This document shows, in pieces, positions 1 to 8,745 of a DNA stretch of 64,000 nucleotides. The stretch covers positions 62,001 to 126,000 of the forward strand of contig CAVQKQ010000019.1 in NCBI GenBank assembly GCA_963713085.1. Direction: 5' to 3'. The position numbers and the translations under genes were made by a program. The first letter of the stretch is position 1. Each line of letters opens with the position of its first letter. The notes under the pieces are model-generated. The model was not told the DNA's origin and did not search any database. It worked only from the letters and a program-made list of their open reading frames with translations. Source of the stretch: PFJX01 sp963713085 (lineage in GTDB: Bacteria; Pseudomonadota; Gammaproteobacteria; Burkholderiales; Thiobacillaceae).

Positions 1-149
1 CTGGAGGCCTTGAGGGGGGCGCCGCTGGCATCCACCAGTTTGACCTTGGCATAGTCCTTGGCGCTGGAATACACCAGCCGGCTTTGGGCGCCCGCTGCCA
101 CCGCCAATGCACTGGCGCTGCATACTTTGATGAAGTCTCTTCTGTCCAT
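1..149 (-). CDS. Tat-exported protein, N-terminal part only (possibly Rieske-type)
   Basis: Reading leftwards from an ATG at 149, the 49 visible residues begin MDRRDFIK, a twin-arginine export signal followed by an alanine-rich hydrophobic stretch; the gene runs off the window. A good ribosome site (GAGGAG) lies about 7 bases before the ATG. After the signal comes a segment reading YAKVKLVDASGAPLKAS, which reminds me of the start of periplasmic Rieske-type iron-sulfur proteins, but no cluster ligands are visible, so identity is a guess. It is the next gene downstream of fccB, separated by 63 bases that contain an intrinsic terminator, so read-through may be limited. Export by Tat is well supported; function is not. 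Confidence 0.6.
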   Translation of the reverse strand, partial: MDRRDFIKVCSASALAVAAGAQSRLVYSSAKDYAKVKLVDASGAPLKAS

Positions 150-170
150 TGAAAATCTCCTCTACTGGTT

Positions 171-191
171 AAAAAGGGGCCGCGAGGCCCC
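171..191 (-). terminator. Intrinsic terminator after fccB
   Basis: On the minus strand a perfect 6-bp GC stem (GGGGCC/GGCCCC) with a TCGC loop is followed directly by five T. It lies about 20 bases after the fccB stop and before the next minus-strand gene, so it should end or attenuate the fccB transcript. Confidence 0.8.
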
Positions 192-212
192 TTGTCAGAG
201 TTGAAGGTGGGT

Positions 213-1604
213 TTACTGGCCGAACATGTCGCGGTAGATGCCCTGTGCCCATTCCAGATAAGCGCGGCCCATGGCCTCGTCGCGCACTTCCCAGGTCTTG
301 GTGTCGGGCGAGAAGCCGGTGATGGCGTCGGCCTTGGGGTCGTAGGTGTACTTGGCGTCTACCTTGATGCCCTTGGGCTTGAGACCTGAGTAGTCGTCGG
401 CGTACGGTTGCGTCATGGAGTAGCACACGGTCTCCGGGGACTCCCAGGCGATCTCCTTGCCCTGGGCCCGAGCCGCCAGCACCTGGGCCACGAATTGGCC
501 TTCGCTGTTGGAGGTGTTGGCGCTCTTGGAGTAGGGCTGGGAGCGGGCGTCGCCGGTGATGTAGACGTGGGGGTCGCCGATGAAGTTGTAGAAGCGCACG
601 TCGTTGTCACCTTCCTTCTGGGGACTCTTGGTGGACGGCGCCATCAGACCCAGCTGCTCGATCAGGGTGTTGCCGCGCACGTTCGGGTAGATGCAGGCTT
701 CGTCGAACTGGTAGGAGTCGAACTCGGTCTTGATGATCTTCTTCTCGTGGTCCACGCCGGTGACGGCCTGGGTCGGCTTCCATTCCAGGACGTCCTTGTA
801 CAGGTTGTCGTAGGCGTCGTGGAAGCCCACCTTCTTGATGGTGATTTCCGGGTTGGCATCCAGAACGAGCACCTTGCCGGGGATCTTGTTCTTCTTGATC
901 CATGAGGCGGCCAGGCAGGAACGCTCATACACGCCGGGCAGGCAGCGGTAGTTGCCGCCAGGATTGGTCATGATCCACAAGCCGCCCTCGAAGTTCTGGA
1001 ACTTGTTGCGGATGGTGACGTGCTCCATGGGGGAGATGAAACCGCCCGGCCAGTTCTGCTGCACGGCGTAGCGGTTTTCCGGGTCGGTCACGCCGATCTT
1101 GTCGTAGTCGTAGGAGATGCCGGGGGCCAGGACCAGGAAGTCATAGGCGATGGCGCCGTCGTTGGTGTACAGCTTCTTGGCGGCGCGGTCCAGGCCGGTG
1201 ACGGTGGCACAGACGAAGTTGTAGCCGTTGTTGACGGCGGCATCCAGGAAGCTGTGGGCAGCCAGGAATTCCAGATTGACGATGCCCACGTACCACAGGC
1301 TGCTGTTGAAGCAGGATGAGTACATGTCGCGCTTGTCGACCACCACCACGTCGAAGTTGGGGTAGTTTTTCTTGGCGTGGGCGGCGATGGTCATGCCGGA
1401 GGTGCCGGCGCCCACCACCACCAGACGTGGTCCCTTGGCCTTGGGCAGCTTGATGTTGTCTAGGGAAGAAATCATGGCGGGGGCAGCGCTACCGCTCCCG
1501 GCCATGGCCGAGCCGGTGACACCCGTGGCGCAGCCTGCCGTACCAGCGGCCAGTACGGCACCGCCCATCTTCAGAAAATCACGTCTTCCAAGGTTCTCGC
1601 TCAT
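213..1604 (-). CDS. fccB: Sulfide dehydrogenase flavoprotein, FccB-like (flavocytochrome c type)
   Basis: 463 residues. Periplasmic FAD enzyme that oxidises sulfide to sulfur and normally passes electrons to a cytochrome c partner. The start at 1604 is chosen because it gives a Tat signal (twin Arg at residues 7-8, RRDFLK) and has GAGGAG about 10 bases upstream. The dinucleotide-binding motif VVVGAGTSG is near residue 63. The cysteines equivalent to the redox-active disulfide of Allochromatium FccB (Cys161 and Cys337 there) are present as C221 in YRCLPGVYERS and C394 in ETVCYSM, and the C-terminal FCSD-type domain is present. No fccA cytochrome gene is seen on either side inside the window; a Tat-secreted protein follows. 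A related sulfide:quinone-type or SoxF role cannot be excluded, but the disulfide pair favours FccB. Confidence 0.85.
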   Translation of the reverse strand: MSENLGRRDFLKMGGAVLAAGTAGCATGVTGSAMAGSGSAAPAMISSLDNIKLPKAKGPRLVVVGAGTSGMTIAAHAKKNYPNFDVVVVDKRDMYSSCFNSSLWYVGIVNLEFLAAHSFLDAAVNNGYNFVCATVTGLDRAAKKLYTNDGAIAYDFLVLAPGISYDYDKIGVTDPENRYAVQQNWPGGFISPMEHVTIRNKFQNFEGGLWIMTNPGGNYRCLPGVYERSCLAASWIKKNKIPGKVLVLDANPEITIKKVGFHDAYDNLYKDVLEWKPTQAVTGVDHEKKIIKTEFDSYQFDEACIYPNVRGNTLIEQLGLMAPSTKSPQKEGDNDVRFYNFIGDPHVYITGDARSQPYSKSANTSNSEGQFVAQVLAARAQGKEIAWESPETVCYSMTQPYADDYSGLKPKGIKVDAKYTYDPKADAITGFSPDTKTWEVRDEAMGRAYLEWAQGIYRDMFGQ

Positions 1605-2067
1605 TTGGTTTGTCTCCTCGAGATTGCGGAACGAAAAAAAAGACCAGGTTGCTTTAACAGACCCAGACTCACAGGCGCCCATAGCGCCATAGGGGAAATA
1701 CTAGCGTCATTTGGTACAAATGTCTGAAAAAGCAACATTAGAGTTTCATTATGAAATAGTGGGGCCATGTCTTTGAAAGGTCTCGATTAATTCTCAGTAA
1801 GCACGCTTCCTGATTTCGCCTTAATGCTTTCGCTTGACTGTGCGGATTCAGGGTGGTGTTCATCAGATAACGCAATTTGCCTATCTCTCGTTGACCATGC
1901 TCATGGAATCCACGGATTTACGCGGTATGCAAGCCTTTGCCTCGAGCGCAGGATATTGCGGAAATAGGGCATTTCTGGAAACGGAACGAAGTCGTCGGAA
2001 CCCTGTGCGGGTCGTCTCAATCAATCCGGGTATTGCATGAGAGGTGCGGATACGTAGCTCCATTGAA
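1605..2067. other. Divergent intergenic region, fccB / two-component operon
   Basis: 463 bases without a convincing gene. It carries the likely fccB promoter with two short perfect palindromes (1708-1722 and 1744-1756). I could not identify a clear promoter for the rightward two-component operon: TTGACT (1834) and TTGACC (1891) are present but no acceptable -10 box lies at the right distance. A 68-codon frame at 1834-2040 looks like noise. Confidence 0.6.
1698..1756 (-). promoter_or_regulatory. Candidate fccB promoter with operator palindromes
   Basis: On the minus strand CAGACA (1726-1721), 17 bases, then TAGTAT (1703-1698) forms a plausible sigma-70 promoter about 90 bases before the fccB start. 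A perfect inverted repeat CATTTG-GTA-CAAATG (1708-1722) sits between the two boxes, where a repressor or activator would act. A second perfect repeat TTTCAT-T-ATGAAA (1744-1756) lies just upstream. The regulator is unknown. Confidence 0.4.
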
Positions 2068-2730
2068 ATGAAATTGCTGATCGTGGAAGACGACGCCATG
2101 CTCGGACGGGCACTGGAAACCGGCTTGCGGCAGGCTGGCCATGCCGTGGATTGGCTGCGGGACGGGCGGTCCGCCGACCAGGCCCTGACCATGCAGGTCT
2201 ATGACCTTGTGCTGCTGGACCTGGGCCTGCCGCGCAGGGACGGTTTGCAGGTACTCAGGGCTGTGCGCGGACGCCAGGACACCACCCCCGTTTTGATCCT
2301 GACCGCACGGGATGGATTGGAGGAACGGGTGGCCGGCCTGGATTCCGGCGCCGACGACTACCTGGTCAAGCCCGTGGCCCTGGCGGAATTGCTGGCGCGG
2401 ATCCGCGCCCTGGCCCGGCGCGCCGCGGGGCGTGCCAATAATCTGCTGACGGTCGGCGCGCTCGAATTGGACCTGACCACCCGCCAAGCCCGTTTTCGTA
2501 AACGGGCCGTCGACCTGACCGGCCGGGAATTCGCTTTGCTGGAGGCCCTTGCCCAACGCCCCGGTGCCATCCAGTCCCGGGCCGGGCTGGAAGAGAAGCT
2601 GTGTGCCTGGGGCGAGGAGTTGGAAAGCAATGCGGTTGATGTCCATATCCACAACCTGCGCCGCAAGCTGGATCCTTCCTTGATCCGGAACATCCGAGGG
2701 GTGGGCTGGCGTTTGGAGAGCCTGTCATGA
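2068..2730 (+). CDS. OmpR-family response regulator (QseB/TctD-like)
   Basis: 220 residues. Two-domain DNA-binding response regulator. The receiver domain starts MKLLIVEDD; the phosphoacceptor is D51 (LVLLDLGLP) and the conserved Lys is in DDYLVKP. A winged-helix domain follows (LTGREFALLEALAQRPG ... VDVHIHNLRRKL ... RGVGWRL). An upstream in-frame GTG at 2044 would add eight residues, but the ATG at 2068 gives the family-typical N terminus. The stop overlaps the start of the kinase gene (ATGA), so the two are translationally coupled. Targets cannot be read from the sequence; the palindromes upstream of fccB are within reach but the link is speculative. Confidence 0.93.
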   Translation: MKLLIVEDDAMLGRALETGLRQAGHAVDWLRDGRSADQALTMQVYDLVLLDLGLPRRDGLQVLRAVRGRQDTTPVLILTARDGLEERVAGLDSGADDYLVKPVALAELLARIRALARRAAGRANNLLTVGALELDLTTRQARFRKRAVDLTGREFALLEALAQRPGAIQSRAGLEEKLCAWGEELESNAVDVHIHNLRRKLDPSLIRNIRGVGWRLESLS

Positions 2731-4088
2731 AATCGCTGCGCATGCGCCTTGCCTTGTGGGTGCTGGCGGGAACGGCGCTGGCCCTGCTGGGGGCCGGGAT
2801 CGGCAGCTATTACATTGCGCGGGAACAGGTCAACGGCCTGTTCGATGCCCAGATGGAGGCCTTGGTCACGCGTTTGCTGGTCGCGCCCCAGCAATTGCGG
2901 CCCTTGTTTTCCGGGCCCACCATCCGGGACGAGTCGGATGATGAGGGACATTCGCCAGGTCCCAATCCCCATGGCTTCCAGATCCAGGTCGGCGATGCGG
3001 CCGGGTTGTTGCGTTTAGGCAATGTTGGTTTTCCCTTGTTGCCCCGTGACGGTTTCTGGAACGTTCGGGTGGGAAAAACCGGTTATCGCGTATACCAGGC
3101 CCGCCAGGGTGGGCTGGTGGCCCAGGTGGCGCAGCGTGCCCAAGACCGGGTCTGGCTGTCCGCCAACTATGCCTTCGAGGGGGTGCTGCCCTATTTTTTT
3201 CTGGCGCCGGCCCTGGCCTTCATGGTCTGGTGGGGAGTGGGGCGGGGCCTGCGTCCCATGCGGCGCTTGGCCGGGGATGTGGCGCGGCGCGGCGAGGACG
3301 ATCTGGCCGCGTTGCCCGGCGACGAACTGCCCTTGGAGATGCGTCCCTTGGTGGCGGCGCTGAATCGACTGATGGCCAGGCTCGACCAGGCCTTGCAACG
3401 TCAGCGGCATTTCATCGCCGACGCCGCCCATGAACTGCGCACCCCGCTGGCCGCCCTGGCCCTGCAGGTCGAGGTGGCGGCGGCGGAACGGGACCCGGCT
3501 GCGCGCGCGGCATTGCTGGAAGAATTGCGCGGCGGCATCACCCGTGCCGGACGACTCGTGACGCAGTTATTGGATCTGGCGCGGCTTGGCCCAGAGTCCG
3601 CAGTCCAGTTCGAAGAGCTTGAATTGTCCGAATTCGTGCGGCAGACCGTGGCGGATTATTTCCCCCTGGCCGAATGCCAGGGCATCGACCTGGGCGTGGC
3701 CGGATTGGAGCGCATCTTGATCGAGGCCGAACCTGTCAGCCTGCGCCTGCTGCTGGGCAATCTTCTGGACAACGCCTTGAAGTACACCACCCGGGGCGGA
3801 CGGGTGGACGTGAGCGTGCTTGTCGAACCCGTTCCCCGCCTGCGCGTTGCCGACACCGGAGCGGGCATTCCGCCGGAGGAACGGGAGCACATGTTCGAGC
3901 GGTTCCGACGCGGCGAAGCAGTGACGGAGGCCGGCAGTGGATTGGGGCTTGCCATCGTCGCGGAAGCGGCACTACGCAATCGCGCCCGGGTCTCCCTGTT
4001 GGATAGCGCTGCAGGGATGGGGCTATGCGTGGAAGTGGCCTTTCCCCCAGCCGTGGAATCCCGGGACGCAATGGGACGTGCCCCATGA
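2727..4088 (+). CDS. Sensor histidine kinase, partner of the upstream regulator
   Basis: 453 residues. Inner-membrane sensor: TM1 about residues 7-28, a periplasmic region of about 120 residues, TM2 about 153-172, a HAMP-like linker, then HisKA and HATPase domains. The phospho-acceptor is H235 in ADAAHELRTPLAAL. ATP-site motifs are visible: N box GNLLDNALKYTT, G1 DTGAGIP and G2 GSGLGLAIV. The periplasmic part has a short acidic/His stretch but I do not recognise a ligand domain. It overlaps the regulator upstream and the DedA gene downstream by four bases each (ATGA), giving a coupled three-gene operon. Confidence 0.93.
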   Translation: MKSLRMRLALWVLAGTALALLGAGIGSYYIAREQVNGLFDAQMEALVTRLLVAPQQLRPLFSGPTIRDESDDEGHSPGPNPHGFQIQVGDAAGLLRLGNVGFPLLPRDGFWNVRVGKTGYRVYQARQGGLVAQVAQRAQDRVWLSANYAFEGVLPYFFLAPALAFMVWWGVGRGLRPMRRLAGDVARRGEDDLAALPGDELPLEMRPLVAALNRLMARLDQALQRQRHFIADAAHELRTPLAALALQVEVAAAERDPAARAALLEELRGGITRAGRLVTQLLDLARLGPESAVQFEELELSEFVRQTVADYFPLAECQGIDLGVAGLERILIEAEPVSLRLLLGNLLDNALKYTTRGGRVDVSVLVEPVPRLRVADTGAGIPPEEREHMFERFRRGEAVTEAGSGLGLAIVAEAALRNRARVSLLDSAAGMGLCVEVAFPPAVESRDAMGRAP

Positions 4089-4702
4089 GTATTGCCGGCC
4101 TGATCAGCCAATACGGTTATACCGCCCTGTTCTTCGGGGCCTTCCTGGAGGGAGAAACCTTTTTGATCCTGGGGGGATTTGCCGCCCACCGGGGTTACTT
4201 GGAGTTGCCTTGGGTCATGGTCACGGCCATGGTAGGCGGATTCCTCGGCGACCAGTTCTACTTCTGGTTGGGGCGGCGCCACGGATCCTGGGTACGGGCG
4301 CGGTTTCCCACACTGGAGCCGGGATTCCAACGGGCGAACCGTCTCATCGAGCGCCATCACATGCCCCTGATCGTGGGGGTGCGCTTCCTCTACGGGGTGC
4401 GCACGGTGGGGCCCGTCGCCATCGGCATGAGCGGCGTGCCAGTCTGGCGCTTTGCCCTGCTCAACGGATTGGGGGCGGTGATCTGGTCGGTGCTGATAGG
4501 TGGCGCAGGCTATGTCTTCGGCCAAGTGCTGCAAGGACTGATAGAGGATGTGAAATCCATAGAAGATAAGATCATCCTGGGCATTCTGGCGGTGAGTCTG
4601 GCGTGGCAGCTGGCGCGGCGGGTGCGATCCCGGAGACGGCACCCGCCGACGCCAACCACTGGTCAGGAGGCAGGCCGGGGGCCGGGGCGCACGGCCAGAT
4701 AA
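4085..4702 (+). CDS. DedA family inner-membrane protein
   Basis: 205 residues, several hydrophobic segments. It carries the family signature: an N-terminal YGYTALFFGAFLEGE segment, then GGFLGDQFYFWLGRRHG, and the arginine-containing VGVRFLYGVRTVGPVAIG. DedA proteins are membrane transporters/flippases linked to envelope homeostasis and undecaprenyl-phosphate recycling. The start at 4085 overlaps the kinase stop (ATGA), so it is part of the two-component operon, which suggests an envelope-stress signal. The 3' end overlaps the convergent htrA gene by about 40 bases. Confidence 0.92.
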   Translation: MSIAGLISQYGYTALFFGAFLEGETFLILGGFAAHRGYLELPWVMVTAMVGGFLGDQFYFWLGRRHGSWVRARFPTLEPGFQRANRLIERHHMPLIVGVRFLYGVRTVGPVAIGMSGVPVWRFALLNGLGAVIWSVLIGGAGYVFGQVLQGLIEDVKSIEDKIILGILAVSLAWQLARRVRSRRRHPPTPTTGQEAGRGPGRTAR

Positions 4703-6129
4703 AGGTGCGCGTCGTCGCGCCGCACCAGAAAGGCCGCCGGGCGATCCTTGGGCAGGGCCAGGACTAGATCCCGCAGTTGTTCGCTATTGGAAACGCGGGC
4801 GCCATTCACAGCCAAAAGGATATCACCGCGCCGCAGGCCCGAGTCCGCGGCCGGCCCCGGCCCCACCGTGAGGACGCGAACCCCGGCCTCAAGGGAAAGA
4901 TTGCCGCGCTCCTCCGGCGAGATGTCGCGCACCACGATGCCCAGCCGTCCGCCGTTGGCCTCCGCAAGGTGGACAGGGTGGGCGGCCTGGGCCTCGGGAG
5001 GCGTACCCAAAGTGAGATTCAGGGTGGTGTCGTGGCCGTTCCGCAGGATCTCGATGGGGACCTGCTTTCCGGGTGGCTGGTTCGATACCAGGCTTGGCAG
5101 ATCGCCGCTGTCATTGACCTCCTTGCCGTCGAAACCGAGGATGATGTCCCCGGACTTGAGGCCGGCCCGGTGGGCGGGGCTGTCCGGGCTGACGTCGGCG
5201 ATCAGGGCGCCCCGGGGTTTTTCCAGGCCGAAGGATCGGGCCAGATCCTGGTTTACGGACTGGACGGCGACTCCCAGCCAGCCGCGGCTGACATGCCCGT
5301 CGTCACGCAATTGCTTGGCGATTTCCAGGGCCGAGTCGATGGGGATCGCGAAGGACAGGCCCATGTAGCCACCGGTATTGCTGTAGATCTGGGCGTTGAT
5401 GCCGACCACCCGGCCGGCCGTGTCGATCAGGGGTCCGCCGGAGTTGCCCGGGTTGAGGGGGACGTCGGTCTGGATGAACGGGTAGGCGTCATCCGGCAGG
5501 CTGCGTCCCAGGGCGCTGACGATTCCCTGGGTGGCGGTGCGCTCCAGACCGAAGGGCGCGCCGATGGCCAGGACCCATTGACCCACCCTGAGCCCGTCCG
5601 ATTTGCCCAGGGCGACGGTGGGCAGGTCGTCCGCGTTGATCTTCACCAGGGCCACGTCTGATTTCTGGTCCGTGCCGACGACCTTGCCCTTGAATTCCCG
5701 ACGGTCGGCCAGCTTGACCGTGATCTCCCGAGCGTGATCCACCACGTGGGCATTGGTGAGGATGTATCCGTCGGCGCCGAGGATGAAACCCGAGCCGATG
5801 CCATGGCGTTGGGGGGATTCATGGGCCTCGGGCACAGGGGGGTGCCAGGGCAGGCCGAAGTGTCGAAACAGCTCGTCGTAGGGGAAGTCCGCCGGGGCCG
5901 CGCCTTGGGCATCCCTTGTCGTGTCCCCATCCACCGTGATCTGTACCACGGCGGGGGCGGTCTTCTCCACGATGCCGGCGAAGTCCGGAAGGCTGACCTG
6001 CGTCGCTACGGCGCTGGCCTGGGGCACGGGCCAGGCCTCGGCACGGGTATGCCAAGTCGAGGCCACCGCCAGGGCGCCTGCGCCCAGGGCCAGGACGGCC
6101 AGGGTATTTTTCAGGGTCCGGGAAGTCAT
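4663..6129 (-). CDS. Periplasmic serine protease, HtrA/DegP/MucD type
   Basis: 488 residues. A hydrophobic N-terminal signal (about residues 8-25) is followed by a trypsin-like domain with the complete triad H128 (TNAHVV), D158 (KSDVALV) and S230 (NPGNSGGPL), then two PDZ domains at about 270-365 and 385-480. Such proteases degrade or refold damaged periplasmic proteins. It stands alone on the minus strand, convergent with and overlapping dedA, and divergent from sulP. The proximity to a two-component/DedA operon suggests an envelope-maintenance neighbourhood. No frameshift or missing residue is seen. DegP, DegQ and MucD cannot be told apart safely here. Confidence 0.93.
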   Translation of the reverse strand: MTSRTLKNTLAVLALGAGALAVASTWHTRAEAWPVPQASAVATQVSLPDFAGIVEKTAPAVVQITVDGDTTRDAQGAAPADFPYDELFRHFGLPWHPPVPEAHESPQRHGIGSGFILGADGYILTNAHVVDHAREITVKLADRREFKGKVVGTDQKSDVALVKINADDLPTVALGKSDGLRVGQWVLAIGAPFGLERTATQGIVSALGRSLPDDAYPFIQTDVPLNPGNSGGPLIDTAGRVVGINAQIYSNTGGYMGLSFAIPIDSALEIAKQLRDDGHVSRGWLGVAVQSVNQDLARSFGLEKPRGALIADVSPDSPAHRAGLKSGDIILGFDGKEVNDSGDLPSLVSNQPPGKQVPIEILRNGHDTTLNLTLGTPPEAQAAHPVHLAEANGGRLGIVVRDISPEERGNLSLEAGVRVLTVGPGPAADSGLRRGDILLAVNGARVSNSEQLRDLVLALPKDRPAAFLVRRDDAHLYLAVRPGPRPAS

Positions 6130-6309
6130 GTTCTCTCCAATCTGGTTGGCGCCGGATGGCGCGATGGAGAGAAGCTTGAAGCCTGAAAATTAACCGTAAA
6201 TTAAGGGCTTGCATGAACAGAGTCGAAGTCTGGCAGTGTGTCGCACTGGCAAAAAGTCCGTGAATATTAGTAAAATGTGAAAGTTTTGTTGAAATAAGCA
6301 GCTACGACT

Positions 6310-8126
6310 ATGGCCGCAGTGGCGTGCCCTCTCTGGGTCTACAAAATTTTCCCTTTTCTGCGCTGGTGGCCCACGGTCAACAAGGGGACATCCCGTGATG
6401 ATGCCCTGGCCGGCCTCACCGGCGCCCTGATCGTCCTGCCCCAGGCCGTGGCATTTGCCACCATTGCCGGCCTGCCGCCGCAATACGGACTGTATGCGGC
6501 CATGACCCCGGCCATCGTCGCGGCGCTGTTCGGCTCCTCGTGGCATCTGGTGTCCGGCCCCACCACGGCCATTTCCATCGCCGTGTTCGCCTCGGTGAGT
6601 CCCTATGCCCAGCCCGGCTCGCCGGAGTTCATAGGCCTGGTGCTGACCATGACCTTCCTGACCGGCCTGTTCCAGCTCACCCTGGGGGTGGCGAGGATGG
6701 GGGTGCTGGTCAATTTCATCTCCCATACCGTGGTGATCGGCTTTACCGCGGGGGCCGCCATGCTGATCGCCGGCAGCCAGATCAAGAATTTCTTCGGCCT
6801 GAATATTCCTCGCGGCACACCGTTCTTCAATACCTTGCAGATGTTCGTCCAGCAGGTTGGCGACATCAACATCTATGTCACGGCGGTGAGTATGGCCACC
6901 TTGCTGGTCGGCATCCTGGTCAAGCGGTTCTGGCCCAAGGTGCCCTATATGATCATCGCCATGGTGGGGGGGGCGTCATAGCCGCGCTTCTCAACGGCCA
7001 TTACGGCCAGGAGTTGACCCACATCCGCACCGTGGGCGCGCTCCCCGCCGGCTTGCCGCCCCTGTCCGCGCCGGACTTTTCCTTCCACGGTCTGGAGCAG
7101 ATGCTGTTCCCGTCCCTCATCATCACCATGCTGGCCCTGACCGAGGCGGTCTCCATTTCCCGGGCCATCGCCAGCCGTTCCGGCCAGCATATCGACGGCA
7201 ACCAGGAATTCATCGGCCAGGGCCTGTCCAACCTGGTGGGCAGTTTCTTTTCCGGTTACGCGGCCTCCGGGTCCTTCAACCGCAGCGGCGTCAACTATGC
7301 GGCCGGGGCTAAAACCCCCCTGGCGGCGGTGTTCGCTTCCATATTCCTGGCCGTGATCCTGCTGCTGGTGGCGCCCCTGGCGGCCTATCTGCCGACTGCG
7401 GCCATGGCCGGCATCCTGTTCCTGGTGGCCTGGGACCTGATCGACAAGCATCACATCGGGGTATTGCCGAAGATCAGCCGTCAGGAGACCGTTGTGCTCT
7501 GGGTGACCCTGATCGGAACCCTGGTGGATCTGGAGAAGGGCATATTCTTCGGGATCGCCCTGTCCCTGGTTCTTTACCTCTACCGCACTTCCCGGCCGAC
7601 CTTGGAGTCCGTGTTGCCCGATACCGATCCGGCCAGCTATCACTTCGTCACCGTGGAAGATCGGCCCGAGTGTCCGCAAGTCAAGATGATGCGCCTGAAC
7701 GGCTCCATCTTCTTCGGCGCCGTGGCCCACCTGCAGCAGCAATTCCAGGAACTTGAGGAGAGGCATCCCAAGTTGAAGCACCTGGTGATCATGGCCCACG
7801 GCATGAACTTCGTCGATCTGGCGGGCGCCGAGATGCTCGCCGAGCAGGCCCGCAATTGGCGCAAGAAGGGGGGAGGGCTGTATTTCTACCGGATGAAGGA
7901 TGGCGTCGCCGAGATGCTCAGCAAAGGTGGCTTCATGGCGGATATTCGCGAATATAATCTCATCCCGGTTGGTGTCCGCCCCATCGACATCATCTTCAAC
8001 CAGCTGGAAAAATCCATCTGCCATGCCTGCCCGCTTCGCGTCTTTGCCCAGTGCCACACCATCCCCAGATCAGGGAATGCGCAGACCGACACACCGCAAT
8101 TGCACGGGGTCGCTGACGCTTCCTGA
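6310..8126 (+). pseudogene. SulP-family anion/bicarbonate transporter with STAS domain, frameshifted
   Basis: SulP transporters move sulfate, chloride or bicarbonate across the inner membrane. The first 223 codons (6310-6981) encode the amino-terminal membrane half (starting PFLRWW, with GLPPQYGLYAAMTPAIVAA and VSGPTTAISI) and end at a TAG right after eight consecutive G (6966-6973). From 6975 the homology continues in another frame (VIAALLNGHYG ... ALTEAVSISRAIASRSG ... GSFNRSGVNYAAGAKTP) to 8126, including a C-terminal STAS domain around 7670-7960. One more G would restore a single frame of about 605 codons. It could be a sequencing error, a true mutation, or a phase-variable or slippery tract. 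The gene precedes the carbonic anhydrase gene by 35 bases, which favours bicarbonate as substrate (inference). Confidence 0.88.
6966..6973 (+). repeat. G8 homopolymer at the sulP frame break
   Basis: Eight G in a row exactly where the sulP reading frame is lost. Nine (or six) G would keep one frame. Homopolymers of this length are slippage-prone both in cells and in sequencing. Confidence 0.9.
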
Positions 8127-8161
8127 GCGGGTGTTCGAGGATCGCGCTATTCGGGGGGGAT

Positions 8162-8722
8162 ATGATCCGTCGCAATCCCAATGGTGATCTGCCCGTGGTC
8201 CACGAAACCGCCTTCGTCGATCCCACCGCCATCCTGTGTGGCAAGGTCGTGGTCCATGAGAATGTCTTCATCGGCCCTTATGCCGTGATCCGCGCCGACG
8301 AGGTGAACGAGGCCGGCGATATGGAGCCCATCGTGATCGGGGCCCATTCCAATATCCAGGACGGGGTGGTGATCCACTCCAAGGCCGGCGGCCTGGTGAA
8401 GGTCGGCGAATATACCTCCATCGCCCACCGCTCCATCGTGCACGGACCCTGCACGGTGGGCGACAACGTGTTCATCGGCTTCAACTCGGTGCTATTCAAC
8501 TGCGTCATCGGCGACGGTTCCGTGGTTCGGCACAACTCCGTGGTGGAGGGTTGCCGCGTGCCGTCCGGCTTCTACATCCCGTCCACCAGCAACATCCATT
8601 CCGATGCCGAACTGGCCAAGATCGAACCGGTGACCCCCGATCAGGCCGGGTTCTCAGAGAGCGTGGCCCAGGCCAACAACGATCTGGTCAAGGGCTATAA
8701 GCGGATCCGAAACGAGTTCTGA
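8162..8722 (+). CDS. Gamma-class carbonic anhydrase, Cam/CcmM-like
   Basis: 186 residues, no export signal. The left-handed beta-helix hexapeptide pattern runs through residues 15-140. The zinc ligands of the gamma class are present: H72 (IQDGVVIHS), H89 and H94 (SIAHRSIVHGP, the i/i+5 spacing). The VGDNVFIGFNSVLFN region and the C-terminal helix (about 150-186) resemble Methanosarcina Cam and the CcmM N-terminal domain more than the YrdA/PaaY type. The acidic loop with the proton-shuttle Glu of Cam is shortened, as in CamH-type enzymes. It interconverts CO2 and bicarbonate in the cytoplasm. The gene sits 35 bases after sulP with a strong ribosome site (GGGGGGAT) and is probably co-transcribed. 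Confidence 0.88.
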   Translation: MIRRNPNGDLPVVHETAFVDPTAILCGKVVVHENVFIGPYAVIRADEVNEAGDMEPIVIGAHSNIQDGVVIHSKAGGLVKVGEYTSIAHRSIVHGPCTVGDNVFIGFNSVLFNCVIGDGSVVRHNSVVEGCRVPSGFYIPSTSNIHSDAELAKIEPVTPDQAGFSESVAQANNDLVKGYKRIRNEF

Positions 8723-8745
8723 CTAGAAGCGGGCGGCAACCCGCC

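Noticed and set aside
1834..2040. A 68-codon frame between fccB and the response regulator
   Set aside because: No ribosome site, no recognisable motif, and it sits in the regulatory gap.
6232..6250. A sigma-54-like sequence upstream of sulP (GG...GC)
   Set aside because: The GG-to-GC distance is nine bases, not ten, and the flanking consensus is poor.
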